A stretch of 64,000 nt of DNA from assembly GCF_963678975.1 (NCBI RefSeq), contig NC_089281.1:9387277-9451276 (forward strand), given 5' to 3'. Origin of the DNA: Dysidea avara (lineage: Eukaryota > Porifera > Demospongiae > Dictyoceratida > Dysideidae). The notes beneath the pieces were generated by a model. The model saw only the letters and a program-made list of their open reading frames with translations. It was not told the DNA's origin and ran no database searches. Of the stretch, positions 35,427 to 47,800 are shown one piece after another. Numbering within the stretch: the stretch's first letter is position 1; each line of letters begins with the position of its first letter. Position numbers and translations under genes: made by a program.

Positions 35427-36419
35427 ATGTATTTAATTCATTTGTCTTTCATTGTGCTACTGGCAAGAGCTATTGCTCATGGAACATGCGCTTCGTGCAA
35501 AACAGGAGAGAACTGTGATTGCGAGGTGAATGATTCATCGTCTCTGCTTGAAAACGAAGAATGGAAGACAAATGCGATGGTCAAAATACCACACGGAACT
35601 TTTGTTATGGGAACTGATGAACAATTCCTTCCTCAAGATGGCGAAGGTCCAACGAGAACAGTTGAAATCAGTGCATTTTGGATGGATAAGTATGAAGTGA
35701 GCAATTGGGAGTTTGGCGTTTTTGTGAACGCAACCGGTTATGTTACTGAAGCAGAAAATTTCGGAGACTCATTTGTATTAGAGTACCTGCTCAGTGAGGA
35801 AATCAAGGAAGACATCACTCAAGCAGTTGCTAATGCACCATGGTGGCTTCCAGTGAAAAATGCATCATGGCATCACCCTGAAGGATTGGACTCTAACCTG
35901 GTTGACCGATGGAACCACCCAGTAGTACATATTTCATGGAATGATGCAGTGGCTTACTGTGAGTGGAGAAATAAGAGACTCCCAACTGAAGCTGAATGGG
36001 AATATGCTGCCCGTGGAGGATTAAAGAGTAGATTATACCCATGGGGCAACAAGCTTATGCCAAAAGGAGAACATTATCTCAACATTTGGCAAGGAGAATT
36101 TCCCATAGAAAACACGAAAGAAGATGGATGTATAGGGCCGTGTCCAGTATATTCATTTTATCCAAACAAGTTTGGACTATACAATATGGCAGGCAATGTT
36201 TGGGAATGGACTTCAGACTGGTGGACAATCAGGCATACGACAGACTTTTCTAAAGATCCAGCAGGGCCATCAGATGGCAAAGATAAAGTAAAGAAAGGTG
36301 GATCATACTTGTGCCACCCTGAGTATTGCTATCGCTACAGGTGTGCAGCCAGAAGCCAAAATACGCCTGATAGTTCAGCAGGAAATTTAGGTTTTAGATG
36401 TACTAAAAGTATCTCATAA
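35427..36419 (+). CDS. SUMF1: Formylglycine-generating enzyme
   Basis: One uninterrupted exon of 330 aa (human SUMF1 374). The enzyme oxidises a cysteine of sulfatases to formylglycine in the ER. The start is the first in-frame ATG and gives a signal peptide ([18 protein letters not shown]). A short cysteine-bearing segment follows ([12 protein letters not shown]), comparable to the N-terminal Cys motif of FGE. The FGE-sulfatase domain runs from [14 protein letters not shown] to the end, with [28 protein letters not shown] and [14 protein letters not shown]. The active-site/copper cysteines are C296 and C301 in [14 protein letters not shown]. Calcium-site residues of the C-lectin-like fold appear conserved. 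No introns, unlike its neighbours. Its stop is 41 bp from the stop of TBCB on the other strand. Confidence 0.96.
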   Translation: MYLIHLSFIVLLARAIAHGTCASCKTGENCDCEVNDSSSLLENEEWKTNAMVKIPHGTFVMGTDEQFLPQDGEGPTRTVEISAFWMDKYEVSNWEFGVFVNATGYVTEAENFGDSFVLEYLLSEEIKEDITQAVANAPWWLPVKNASWHHPEGLDSNLVDRWNHPVVHISWNDAVAYCEWRNKRLPTEAEWEYAARGGLKSRLYPWGNKLMPKGEHYLNIWQGEFPIENTKEDGCIGPCPVYSFYPNKFGLYNMAGNVWEWTSDWWTIRHTTDFSKDPAGPSDGKDKVKKGGSYLCHPEYCYRYRCAARSQNTPDSSAGNLGFRCTKSIS

Positions 36420-36460
36420 ACAAAAATTTAATGTGTTTAGTATTTACAAATCACATTAGA

Positions 36461-39400
36461 TCACATTTCATCATCACTAAATGTCTCTTCAGGATAATCA
36501 CCAACTTGAACAGATTTTGGTTTTATAAAAGCTCCGTACTTTGGAGGGCACTCAAAATATCGATGTCCTGCAATGCTATATATGTACAAGAAACACAATA
36601 ATTAGTTCAACTTTTTTCTTTTGTACCTGCCATCATTTTTCCCATGTGGTTCATCATACTTCACTCCAACCCAATAGCCAGGTTTGAATTGAGTTTTACC
36701 TGTACAATACACATATTCAGAAGTTCTAACACGAGTTTAGCTAGCTTACCGACAAACATAACAAGACCCCTCCTTGGTGGGAGACCAGGTAAGGTCACTT
36801 CACACCGAGATCCCACTGTGATGGCTTCTGCTGCTAAACGTTCTTCATCTACATTAGAAGCATCATTGTCTTGGCCTGCGACTCCTTGAGCAAGTCTCTT
36901 CTGTTTCAAAAACATCCTTATGGAATCTATGGTGCAAGAAATTTATTATACTATATTAAAAGCAGGGTTCTTCACACTGGTGTAACACTCTGTTCACACT
37001 ACCTCCTATCCCTGGCCCTGCCTGGCCCTGCATGACAAGACGTGGTACAATGTGAATGCTGTTTAACAATAACAACTTGCATCTGTTGGCCACACGGCAA
37101 ATATTTTCTAGTATTCTACAATGTGGCTATAATTACTGCAAGATGACCCCAAGCTTGTAATTATGACATTAATGTTCTCAGCAGCCCCCCTACATTATTT
37201 ACTCTTGCTAAAATACAGCTGTTATAATATTAGTCTTCAGGTTTTAAGTATGGTATTCACAAGCACCCAAACAAAGAAAGGCTTATCAAGAATTTGTAAT
37301 GCTGAGGAGAGAGTATACCCAGTAGAAGGTTGCCTAAACCTATGAAGGCATGCTTATGGTACAGTGAGAAATGCTGAGACTTCAGTTGCTAGTGACATAG
37401 TTAGGCAAGTGTACAATCAATACTATGTTTTATAGAACTTTACGTGGGTGAGATCAAAGGAAAAAGTGTACTTTAAATTTCATAAAGCACACTCTCAGCC
37501 AGCCAGCTGCTTCATCGACCACAAAGAGTGCTTTGTGGGCAATAAAGCACAGTTGTCCACGTGCTTTAGTGTAGGCTAATAGCCTACGGGGCTCGCGCCA
37601 GTACGACTAATCACCCAAGCCGGTGAAGGCTGATAGCCTCGCAGTGCTGAGTGATCAATCACCCCAGCCAATACGAGTTCTACCACTGGATTGCTTTTAT
37701 AAATGCTTCGATGATGGGTGGGAGAAGGTAACGTTACTGTTTCGTTTGTTAATGCAAACGGACAAGTCCTGGAGATATCACAGAAATACTTCACCATATG
37801 ACTCACAATAGAATTGATTGTGGGTTGTGAGCAAAACCTGCCAAAAGACGCAATGAACGTCTACCATGCCAAACTATGCATGGTGAACTACGCGTGAGTT
37901 ACTTTGTTAAACTGGTTTGTGTGTGTTCAGGCTGCTAATAGTTCGTGCAATGCGAGTAGGACACTCTTCTCAGTATATGAACTCTTGTTATACATCATGC
38001 ACTTGTTCTAGTTCATTATTTGGCATGTGTAATGCAGTAGTGTAAACTGCGAACAAGGACACTTTGCACTGTCAGCAAAAGTAAACAGGACAAAGCTAAG
38101 TCAATGATGCATGTATTGTATATAATGCAGTATGCTAAAAGGCACCTGTCAAACTGAAGTGACATCTAACAGTGAAAATAATAAAGCTCATAGCCTTAGC
38201 TTAGCCATTATTGAGTTACGCTTGTCTGAAGGCATCAGACAGGTAGTTAGCTAGTAGAAAATAAAGAAAAAAAATTCACCAGAAGCACTTTTGTACATAA
38301 CTAATACTGCCAATTGCACCATGAAGGTATTGTGGAGCTGGTTTCAGGTGATTTTGAGAAAGTATAATATACCTCCATGATCACTAATGTACATGTATGA
38401 TAGACAAATTTATCCATGTTGAAAGGAACTGAGAATGGGGGTACATTATCAGTACTGAGCAATGCAAAAATATTGTCAAATTCTACCAACAGAAATCACA
38501 CTAAATACGTTTTCAAGTTGATGCACACAAACTGATTATTCTTGGCAATATGAAGACTGTACCACTAACAACTCTGTACCACTAACAACTAAAACATAAA
38601 AGTTGGCTTTAATTTTTTAGCTTGAAATTTCATATTATTGCTACTGTTGTACAAACCTGCTCTTTTACTGTAATCTTCTTCAGACATTTCATATTTCTCA
38701 ACTTGAGAGGTGTCCTCAAATTCTCCTTTTTTCTTTAAGGGATCATTTTCAATAACCTATGTATTTTAAAACCACAAACTAACATCCAGTAAGACAAAAA
38801 AAAATGTTTGTAAGCACAACAAGAGCTCACTGCTTACACAAATATTTATGAAACACTACTGGGCAGAATGAAGGTTGGTATAAACAGCTGATCTAGGGAC
38901 TTGTGGGATTTTACTTATATTTTAAATTACCGCCATGCATACATACAATAAAGCAGGGGGTCATGTCAAAATACTAGATAGCGTAAGGCAAAGCTGAGTG
39001 CTGCATCAGTCTCAAGACACTCCTATGAGAGTGCTGTACTTTTGTACACACAAGCATATGTAAAGCTTCAAGTTCTGAGTTGTCTTCTTTGGAGTGTTCA
39101 TCAACTCCCTCAGTTCTTAGCCACCAGATCATCAGTAAGTGTCCATACAATCTGTTTCTAGTCATAGAACTAGCAAATAAGTGGTGAGTTGCTAGTTTGG
39201 CTAACTTGATAAGCATGCAATTAAGGTCGCCATTTATCCGTAAACGCTTTCCATAGCTGTGTTTTTTACAAGTAAATAAATTAGAACCTTCCACAGCTGT
39301 ACCACACAACTGTTCTTCATTAGTCATAAAAGTTAATGACATGAAGCAGTTGAAAACTCTCCTGTGTCCTATAGTTGCAATGCCCGCAACTCTCACTGGT

Positions 39401-42400
39401 TGCCAAGTTGGAAAATCTGCACCAAGAATATTTGCACAATGGTAGAGTAAAGGAAGCACACAGGGATAATTTAGAGCTACGCCTGCTTTCGCTACAAGAG
39501 ATGTGGATCATGTAGTTTGGAAATTAAGAGTTTATAGATGAAGAAAGTGATGATGAGGTAAACAATTCTCTATCTTATCCATTCTGATGGTAAAGGGAAT
39601 GGTTGTGAATATAGTTAGCATTGAAAACCACAAACCATCTGTTGCATTTAGCAGATATATGTGTACTACGTACATAGCAACTGCCATGTAGTACACATAT
39701 ATCACATGGGCCTGAAGAAACTACAGCCATTGTAGGGTGGTCCTCACATCTACTAATCTTTTGCGTGGTGAAAACAACATATGAACACATACCCTTCCTT
39801 TTCATACCTCTTCACTCCAGAATAATATGATTGGTTTGCTGAAAGTTGGTAGCACCACTTACAGAAAAGCAAAAAAGTAGGTATTAATATTCTTGAATTC
39901 CTCTCCAAATCCTAAATACTTACAAGGCATTCCACTGTTCCCTAAATGAATCCCAAGCAGCAGTAATACAAAATTTGAGCTGAGTCCTGCGACTGTGAAT
40001 GGGCTTCTTCACTGGCTTGCTGCGAGTTACTCCTTGTATAGTTTCAAGCATATTGGAATATGAACTATGAAGATAACAGAATGTGGAAAGGAAATAAATG
40101 ATTCACAAGATTTATACTTTCTATGCACTTCATAATGGCTATCAAATGGCAGGAATGATATTTACATATTAAACCTAAGTGACCTGTGAAACATTGGGGT
40201 TGTTGACTCCAAATTTGTAAGATTCAGTGGCAACAAGAGTGGTTATTTCTCCTTTCTATCATCAACTGTCATCTGTCCTATGTACTTACAGATATGGTTT
40301 TCTCCCCCAATAGACATTACTAATACGGCTAAAAGTACAGTTATTCCAAAAAGGCATTGGGTTAATTTATAAACCAATGGAAGCATCTTTAGCAGCTGCT
40401 GATGGCACTTGTCAAATGCTGAAGCTGTTAGTAAATTGATAACTAAAAAAGTATATAAGTACCTAGAAGGAGATGATGCAGAAAATTTTGGTGGAGAGAA
40501 ATTGCATGCATACTTCCAGTCTCCCTTTCACATGCATCACTGGGCGTGAGCAGAAGTTATGTGTGGATATTGACAACAGACTTATCTTTTGAATGCTGTC
40601 TGTCAAAATAGAATTTCAAAAAAGTATAATACATGTGGCAGAGCTCTTTTGAACCATGAAGATGCTGTACCAATCGCTAAAGTGTTATCTGTATTGGCTG
40701 GAAATGTGAAGAAACTGCACAACAACTACAATATTACATAATAAAAACAAACTGCTTTAATATAAACCACAACCATTGCTCAAAACTATCTGTTTATCTA
40801 TGGTGTTTCTTTACGAAAGCTCTTTTGACAATAGCCTTGGTTCTGCTGTTCATTTTCTTTCACAGATAAGAGCTAAAGGGATATACAATTTCTGGTACCC
40901 TACAAGGCCAGTGCTATTGATTTTGGATGCTAAAACACCAGTACGGCCCACTAGCTAGGAAGGCTGTTCACACCATATTTAGAAACCAGTTTTACCCGTA
41001 TTTTGAACTGACATGAAGTATATGGTTCAGAGTAAGCCTGTATAAGTATAATATAGAGTCTACAGAGTGTTCACACTGGCTACTTTCAGCATATAGCTTC
41101 TTTGCTGTTGGTGAAGACATACAAGGAAACAAACATACATACCTATATAAATACACTATTTCAGGAAACCAGTGCGTGCCTACAGCCAGCCTGTAGCCGG
41201 TTGTGGGAACATGCCTGGTTAAAAGGGAAATAGGGATCAGTGAAAAAATCCAGAAGGGATCTTACTATAGTGGCAAAGTAAAGCACAATTTAGGAACTAA
41301 AAACAATATGGCACATGTAATTAACATTAGTCAGAATAGGGATGTATGCCACCCATTCTGGGTGATCCTTATTTCCATTTTTATTTAAAGTTTCCATTAT
41401 ATTCATCTAGTATTATAATGAGCATTTGATAAAAGAAGTAACAAATAACTTATAGAGTAACTTAAAACTAATACATAACTTTGAATTTAGATCTCTGTTA
41501 TCTGAACAGTATCAGGAGTGTGAATTGTTGGGATAATTGGAAATGGCTGTTCTATTAGAGTATTTTAAGTACAAGTGTATATTAGAGTATTTTAATGCAG
41601 GCAGCTATGTATATAAATGTATGGCTTCAGTTATCGGATAAATGAGGGCAGGATAACCAAGGGTACTGCATCATGCATGAACCACTAGTGGTCCATAATC
41701 CATGTTTTGCAAAAAAATCCTAAAAACATTTACTCTCAAAAAGTATCCTTCAACTCAAAACAAACTTTTGGTAGTTCTTTGCAATATAAACATGTCAGAT
41801 AAGAGCAATTGGTCAGCAAGGTAATTGTAGATGTGACTGCTACTATAGAAAGGTTTTGAAACTGACTGCTCACTACTATAATTAGACTGCTCTCACTACT
41901 ATAATTAGACTGTTCTATGTGATGCCTTAGCTTCATAATTGAAGTATCTCAATCGTATGTGCAGTATTTTACAATCAACATATTATGAGACTGACTTAAT
42001 AGCCTTACTATTATCTTGCAAGTACCAACAGCCTGACAAGCTTCCCAAAACAACAGTGCTACATCATCTGTAAAATAGACTAGCTGTCTCTGTAACTGAT
42101 TAGCTTTCACTAACCCAGGTGGTTTTTAAATGCGTGACAGCAATATGTAATTAAGGTAAATGGCACACAACGGGTGTCCTAGCTACCACAAACTGAACTC
42201 TAATCGCATAGATGTGTTCTTGGTGACCAAAGTTTTGATCAGTAGTGGTGAAACTTTTGTATTGAGTGGCACCAGACACTTGTGGTCAGAACCAAGACTA
42301 AGCATCTGTGACTACAAATATTAATTCTCACTACTTGACAACTGGCATGTAACATGTCGATGCTATTAGAAAAGTAACACAATGTAATCAGTTTACAAAA

Positions 42401-43307
42401 TGTACAATACTTGTATCAAAAGAATGCAGCCATTGACTGGGGAAAACCTGTCTTACCGTAGTGGATGGTGCTTGCTTGTCTTACCGTAGTGGATCGTGCT
42501 GCATTTCACATCAACGTGCTTATTACTTTGATGTAAAAGTGTTCAATCCCTATGCTCCATCTTATCAATCAGTACCAGTTTCAACTTGTTATTGCCATAA
42601 TGAGCAACAGAAGAGGAGAGCTTATGACCAGCAGGTTCATGATGTATGTTTCTCACCTTTAGTAATTTCAACTACTGGCTGTGGACCAACTACTGATTTT
42701 GTCCTTACCATCTATCATGCATTGCCTTCCGCAAAAAAAACCCTACAGTCACGTACTTCGCTAGCTTCTACATCATAAGGATTTTCTTTAATGCGCTCAG
42801 CTGTTTTGTGTGCCACTCCTCCCCTGCTAGGCGTGTGACCCCTCAACGATCATGGTTAATCTGGCTATGCACGAGGGGCATCTCCACCGTTAGTTTGGAC
42901 ATTTTATAGTCTGTATTTGTTTTATTATAACTTAAATAAAAAAGAATACATACTATATCTTACAGTATAGCCATTAACTCACGTGTATCCTCATTTTATC
43001 CATAACATTGCAAGATGAAAGAGTTGCTGAGTCATCATCAAGGCGTTTGATAAATTTTCCTTCATCACTAAAGAGTTCTAGCTGCATCGTGCTGCATGAC
43101 GCTCCAGTTATAAGTTCCAGTCTGCTCTATACAGAATTGATTTACAGACATAAACTACATAGTCATAGATAATCATGATAGAGTAAAAAGTTGCTATAAG
43201 TGTAGTAAGATCTATACCTTAAGCTCATTAATCGATACGTCAACATTAAATCTACTCTGCGATGCAAATGAATTTAATGAACTACTGACTGTTACTTCCA
43301 CAGCCAT
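36461..43307 (-). CDS. TBCB: Tubulin-folding cofactor B
   Basis: Six exons (5'-3'): 43218-43307, 42983-43126, 38657-38756, 36750-36926, 36627-36699, 36461-36575, joined to 232 aa (human 244). TBCB binds alpha-tubulin and, with cofactor E, takes part in tubulin heterodimer assembly and disassembly. An N-terminal ubiquitin-like domain (about 1-80: [19 protein letters not shown] ... DKMRIHV) is followed by a charged linker ([18 protein letters not shown]). A C-terminal CAP-Gly domain follows (about 140-215: [55 protein letters not shown]). The tail ends in SDDEM. The last exon uses the acceptor TATATAG at 36576, which keeps the phase. The 4.2-kb intron 2 carries repeats and unexplained open frames. 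Confidence 0.95.
37431..37954. repeat. Dispersed repeat D, copy 1
   Basis: About 525 bp matching 52828-53401 in the same orientation at roughly 90% by eye, from TATAGAAC.TT.CGTGGG to GCTAATAGTTCGTGCAATGCG. It contains GC-richer inverted segments (AGGCTAATAGCCTACGGGGC, AAAGAGTGCTTT) and is non-coding. It lies in TBCB intron 4. Just after it (38127-38270) is a fragment of the element C tail. Confidence 0.8.
38974..40070 (-). pseudogene. Unrecognised coding-like segments nested in TBCB intron
   Basis: On the same strand as TBCB, within its second intron, are two or three segments with coding character. One is about 38974-39500 (ends at a stop): [20 protein letters not shown], then [31 protein letters not shown], ending ...[13 protein letters not shown]. 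Another is about 39920-40065, ending at a donor (GCCTT|GTAAGT): [20 protein letters not shown], then [15 protein letters not shown] third is about 39575-39805 ([20 protein letters not shown]). I do not recognise the family. It may be a nested host gene, a decayed gene, or a transposon remnant. Confidence 0.35.
40071..42460. other. Rest of TBCB intron 2, repeats and unknown sequence
   Basis: Mostly unrecognised. Around 41540-41600 is the recurrent 'GGCTGTTCTATTAGAGTATTTT' type motif. Nothing else can be supported. Confidence 0.4.
42461..42778 (+). pseudogene. Fossil of a retroelement-type protein (C-terminal part)
   Basis: The translated segment contains [20 protein letters not shown] followed by a charged helix ([15 protein letters not shown]) and [13 protein letters not shown]. 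From memory this matches a protein end found many times in cnidarian, fish and sponge predictions associated with reverse-transcriptase elements ('DVRVFNP ... YR..E..KR..Y..RV..VE...FTPLV.STTGG'). It is a broken, isolated remnant in the TBCB intron. The family assignment below 'retroelement-associated' is uncertain. Confidence 0.5.
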
Positions 43308-43420
43308 TCTTCAAGTTCTAGCAATCTATACGTGCATTATTTAGAAAAATCAAATTCTGGCGCGTCTCGTATAACGACCTACTCTAGATCTTTCGAGACC
43401 ATAGATCTGTTTGGTAAGAC
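43308..43420. promoter_or_regulatory. Shared divergent promoter, TBCB / LRR1
   Basis: 113 bp between start codons, the tightest pair in the window. It includes GGCGCGTCTCGTATAACGACC. No TATA box in a position serving either gene was recognised. Confidence 0.6.
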
Positions 43421-44811
43421 ATGAAAATCAATTGTGAAGTGGAAGTAACCTACACGCTAAGTCATGGAGGATACGCTGGAAAGTCTTTTCGGAGCAAAGC
43501 TGCTCTTTGTGTAGGAAGAAAAGAAACATCAAAGTCCAAGTTGGTATGTCGGGATAGAAAAGATCAAATATTTCTGCTACTAACTACAGCTAAAAACACA
43601 AATGGAACGAAATACTTTGTGAGTAAATACGACTTTAGCATTCGATATAATTTTTTTTTTAGGTCGAAGGAAACGTGGAGAAAATTTATTACAAATTTGT
43701 AAAGGAAGGGAAAGCTACTATTAAATTTAAGGAACCAGCTCATTTGTTATCAATCAGCAAGGTAAGGGAATAATTTTTATACAATTGTCAATGATCATTG
43801 TATGCCACTAGGCGGATCCCAGACAGTTGCACATATTGATACAATTATTACAACTTTCACCAGCCAAGCAGAGGCAAGAGACATTGGTACCTTTGCTACC
43901 ATCAAAAGTGAACACAGCTGACCCTGTGCCTACCAAATTGGTAGTGATTTCACAAGCAAAATACCCTGTAAAAGGTTTCCCTACAACATTAGAGCGGTTT
44001 GAAGCTGTGGGGATTAATTTAAACAGGATTGATAAGAGGCTTGCTAATTTGCAGAGTCTAGCATATCTTGATTTGTCAAATAACCATATTTCAGAAGTTC
44101 CAGAGTCTTTACAAAATGTTTCATTGGTAGAACTCAAACTGTCTGGCAATAAGATTGAAGAATATCCACTGGCCTTGTGTTTGGGTACCATTTCTTCTTC
44201 ACTGCGAAGTTTGGATTTAAGTCGGAACCTGTTAACTAATCTTCCAGGAAATTTTGTGCAGCTGAAAGGATTAGTTCGATTAAAGCTGGATTGTAATCAG
44301 CTAACCACACTTCCAAAGTGCTTCGGAAAGCTCACAAATTTAAAGTATTTGTCAGCCAGCAGTAACCAAATTACTGTCCTTCCTCATACTTTCAAGCGGC
44401 TACAGTTAGAATCAATAGACCTGTTTGGTAACCCCTTTTCTGGTCCTGGACTACTGAGAAGATGTGCCGACCTAAGCCTTCCCTGTTTACAGGAACTTGC
44501 TGCTAGAACAATCCGAAGAGAGAGGTATGTGTGCTTTACTTTATACCTTACAATGATGTTTTAATTATCTTAGATTGCGGTATAGTCCTCAGATTCTTCC
44601 TGTGAGAATCTGCCATTACCTGGATTCAGCCAAACAATGCCTTTGTGGCAAGGCTTGCTTTGACAGCTACCTACATCATGTTGCTTTGTTAAATCTTCAT
44701 AACATTTCATCCACGGTAACTTCAGTGGATCCACAGGGAAATACCAGAGTGACAGTGGAGATTTTCTTGTGCTCAGCTAGATGTATGAAATTGTGGAATT
44801 CAAAACAGTAG
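43421..44811 (+). CDS. LRR1: Leucine-rich repeat protein 1 (CUL2 substrate receptor)
   Basis: Four exons, 43421-43618, 43663-43761, 43812-44524 and 44574-44811, give 415 aa (human LRR1 414). LRR1 is the substrate receptor of the CUL2 ubiquitin ligase that targets the CMG helicase for unloading at replication termination. The N-terminus MKINCEVEVTY and the region to about residue 100 match the family's PH-like domain. LRRs run from about 160 to 300 (LAYLDLSNNHISEVPESL, SLRSLDLSRNLLTNLPGNF, GLVRLKLDCNQLTTLPKCF, LKYLSASSNQITVLP, LESIDLFGNPF). The C-terminal part has the conserved cysteines CHYLDSAKQCLCGKACFDSY and FLCSARC. Introns 1 and 2 are only about 45-50 bp. The stop lies 45 bp from that of PPP2R3C. 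Confidence 0.95.
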
Positions 44812-44856
44812 TGTCATGAATGTAATACAATAATAATTCCTTGTACATGTGTCTGA

Positions 44857-47800
44857 TTAAGTGTTTTCTGATGTGTTTTGGTTCTCTGCTAACATTAGTT
44901 CTCTGTTTTCGTAAGTCCAGAATCCATTAAGATCAGTGAGAATATTAATCACTGTTTCTCCTTGTCCACTACATACAAAAGAAAGCAATGATACACGTAC
45001 ATACGCACACAACACCTCTGGCATACCTGCTCACTAAATCTTGATAGTTAATTCTTAGTGGGTCTTTTGGTTTAACCATATCAAAAATTTCATCCTACAA
45101 TCAACAGTAAATTAATATACAATAGACCATTCTTTCAGTTCTTTACCTTGATGTCAGCAAAGTTGACTGGTTCTTGTTGATGTCTTTCCATCATCTTTTG
45201 AATTGCCTGTTAATAAAAAATAAAACACAATGTATTGTTACAACGTTCTAACCCTGAAAAAGTATTGCAGTGAAAAGGCAGTCAAATATCCATGACCTTC
45301 AATATCTAGCAGTCGAAAGAAGTACTGAATAGCCTGGGGTTCTTTCTTGTTTTCCATAGCCAGAACAAAGTCCAAATAAGTCTTGTAATCCTAATATCAA
45401 AAGTGTATTGATATACCAGGACATGACAAATTTAGTTTGCACTCACAACTTCACCATCATAAGTTAGACATTCTTGAAAAATCCGATCAACAAAAGCGAT
45501 AGTTAAAGTGGAAGTTCCATACCTTAGAATAAATATTGCTTATACACAGCAACAAGAAATTACCTTGAATATACACAAAATCTTGGTTACACAAGTACAA
45601 GAGGGAATATTAAAGTAAATTACAGATTACAGTAATGAAATAGAGGACACCTGGTGGACATTATTTAATTCAGTCATGACTATGGACTCAAGTAGGAATC
45701 AATAAAAATTTGACTTCATTACTAGTTATTGTACATTGTTGTGGGTAGTAGAGTTGAGACATACCTCCAGACAAGAAGTAGTACAGTTTCCTTCCTTACC
45801 TATAGCCACTGAATTAGTTGATGACCAAGTCTAGGTAATAGGCTATGTGATGCTCCTATGATCAATATCAGGATTGGGCAGGTGTAGTGGCACACATTTT
45901 TTACATTGCAGGATGTTTTTTTTAAATATTGCAAATGTATTTGCTATAGTCAAGAGTTCATCAAGACACACGGTAGTGTGTCGTGTGGCCCAAGAAGCCG
46001 GCACACCACACCGTGAGTATATTAACAGGAAGAAAGAAAATGCTATTTTCACACCTTTGTAGCTCCGTGATTCCTTATCCAATTGAAACCAAACTTGCTA
46101 CAGAAGTGCCGGCTAGGTAGGGAAGACCACATTCCACATTTGAAGAAAATCGCTCAAGCCATTTCTGATATGAGCGGCCAAAGTTTGGATTTTTTCTCAT
46201 TTTTCTTCCATTTCTTTTCGCACACTTCACAAAATCCGCCATAAAACACGAATACGTGCTCCAATCGGGCTGAAATTTGGCACACTTAAAGGGCTCATTA
46301 AGGCAAATCTCAGTACCAAGTTTGGTAGGAATCCGATGAACATTCATGGAGTTATCACCGATTATTTGCGTAAAATAAGGTCGAAGGTCTGTCACGCCTA
46401 CAGGGTAAACCCCTTGGAGGAAAATTTATATGTAGATCGAGTAACCATCGTAGGAGTGCCTTTTTGTGGTTTGAAAGGAATCAAGATAAAGACCATGGAG
46501 ATATGACACAAAACCCTACCTGTGTCAAAATTACGCGATCGATTTTTATGAATAAAAAACTATTAGTTTTCACGTCTACCTAGAGCAATGAGCTGAAAAT
46601 CAGTATGTAGCTGGAATAATCATCATAGAAAGTCCTTGCAGTAGTACAGAAGAATTGGATTACAAACCACTGAGTTATGATTCCAAAGCGAACTATGTGT
46701 AGCAAATGCGAGATCGAGATACTCTAATAGAACAGTCACCCTAATAGAGCAATCAGCTACGTTTATAACTTACTCCGTTATAGAATCATATTTCATTGCA
46801 AGTTATTCTGTAGGGAGTTCAGCTACAAACAGTTACTTTTATCTACAAGCAAGTCACCCTGTAGAGAATTCAGCTACAAATATGTCGCTACAGAGATTCA
46901 GAACATTATAAGTCACACAGAAGAGAGTTCAGCTATAAACAAGTTACCCTGTAGAGAGTTCAGCTACAACTAGTAACTCTGTAGAGAATTAAGCTACAAA
47001 CAAGTCACTGTGTAGAGAGTTCAGCTACAAAAAAGCTACCTAGTAGAGAGTTCATCTAGATCAGCTACAAACAAGCTACTTTATACAATGTTCAGCTACA
47101 AGTAAGTCACTCTGTAGAGAGTTCAGCTACAAACAAGTCACTCTGTAGTATAAACAAGTCACCATGTAGCTGGAGAGTTCAGCAACCAATCAAAAAACCA
47201 CCCTGTAAAGAGTTCAGCTATACAAACATGTTACAACTTTATAGAGAGATCAGCTAGAAACAAGTCATCCAGTAGAGAGATCAGCTAGAAGACATGACCT
47301 TATAGAGAGTTCAGTTACAAAGAAACCACCATGTAAAGAGTTCAGCTGCAAACAAATCACCCTGTAGAGAGATCAGCTAGAAGAAGTTACCTTGTAGAGA
47401 GCTCAGCTACAAAGAAACCATCATATAAAGAGTTCAGCTGCAAACAAATCACCCTGTAGAGAGTTCAGCTACAAACAGACCACCCTTTAGAGAGATTAGC
47501 TAGAAGAAGTGTAGACAGTTCAGCTACAAACAAATCACCCTGCAGATAGTTCAGCTACAAACAAGTCACCCTGTAGAGAGTTCAGCTACGAACAGATCAC
47601 CCTGTAGACAGTTCAGCTAAAACAATTCACTCTGCAGAGAATTCAGCTATAAACAATTCACCCTGTAGAGAGATCAGCTAGAAGAAGTCATCTTGTAGAG
47701 AGTTCAGCTACAAAGAAACCAACATGTAGAGAGTTCAGTTGCAAACATTAATCATCTGTAGAGAGTTCAGCCAGAAACAAGTTCACCCTGCAGAGAGATC

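Noticed and set aside
46075-46395. 106-codon minus-strand frame in the satellite leader
   Set aside because: It lies in a dispersed repeat whose other copy (59131-59925) does not keep the frame. No recognisable domain.
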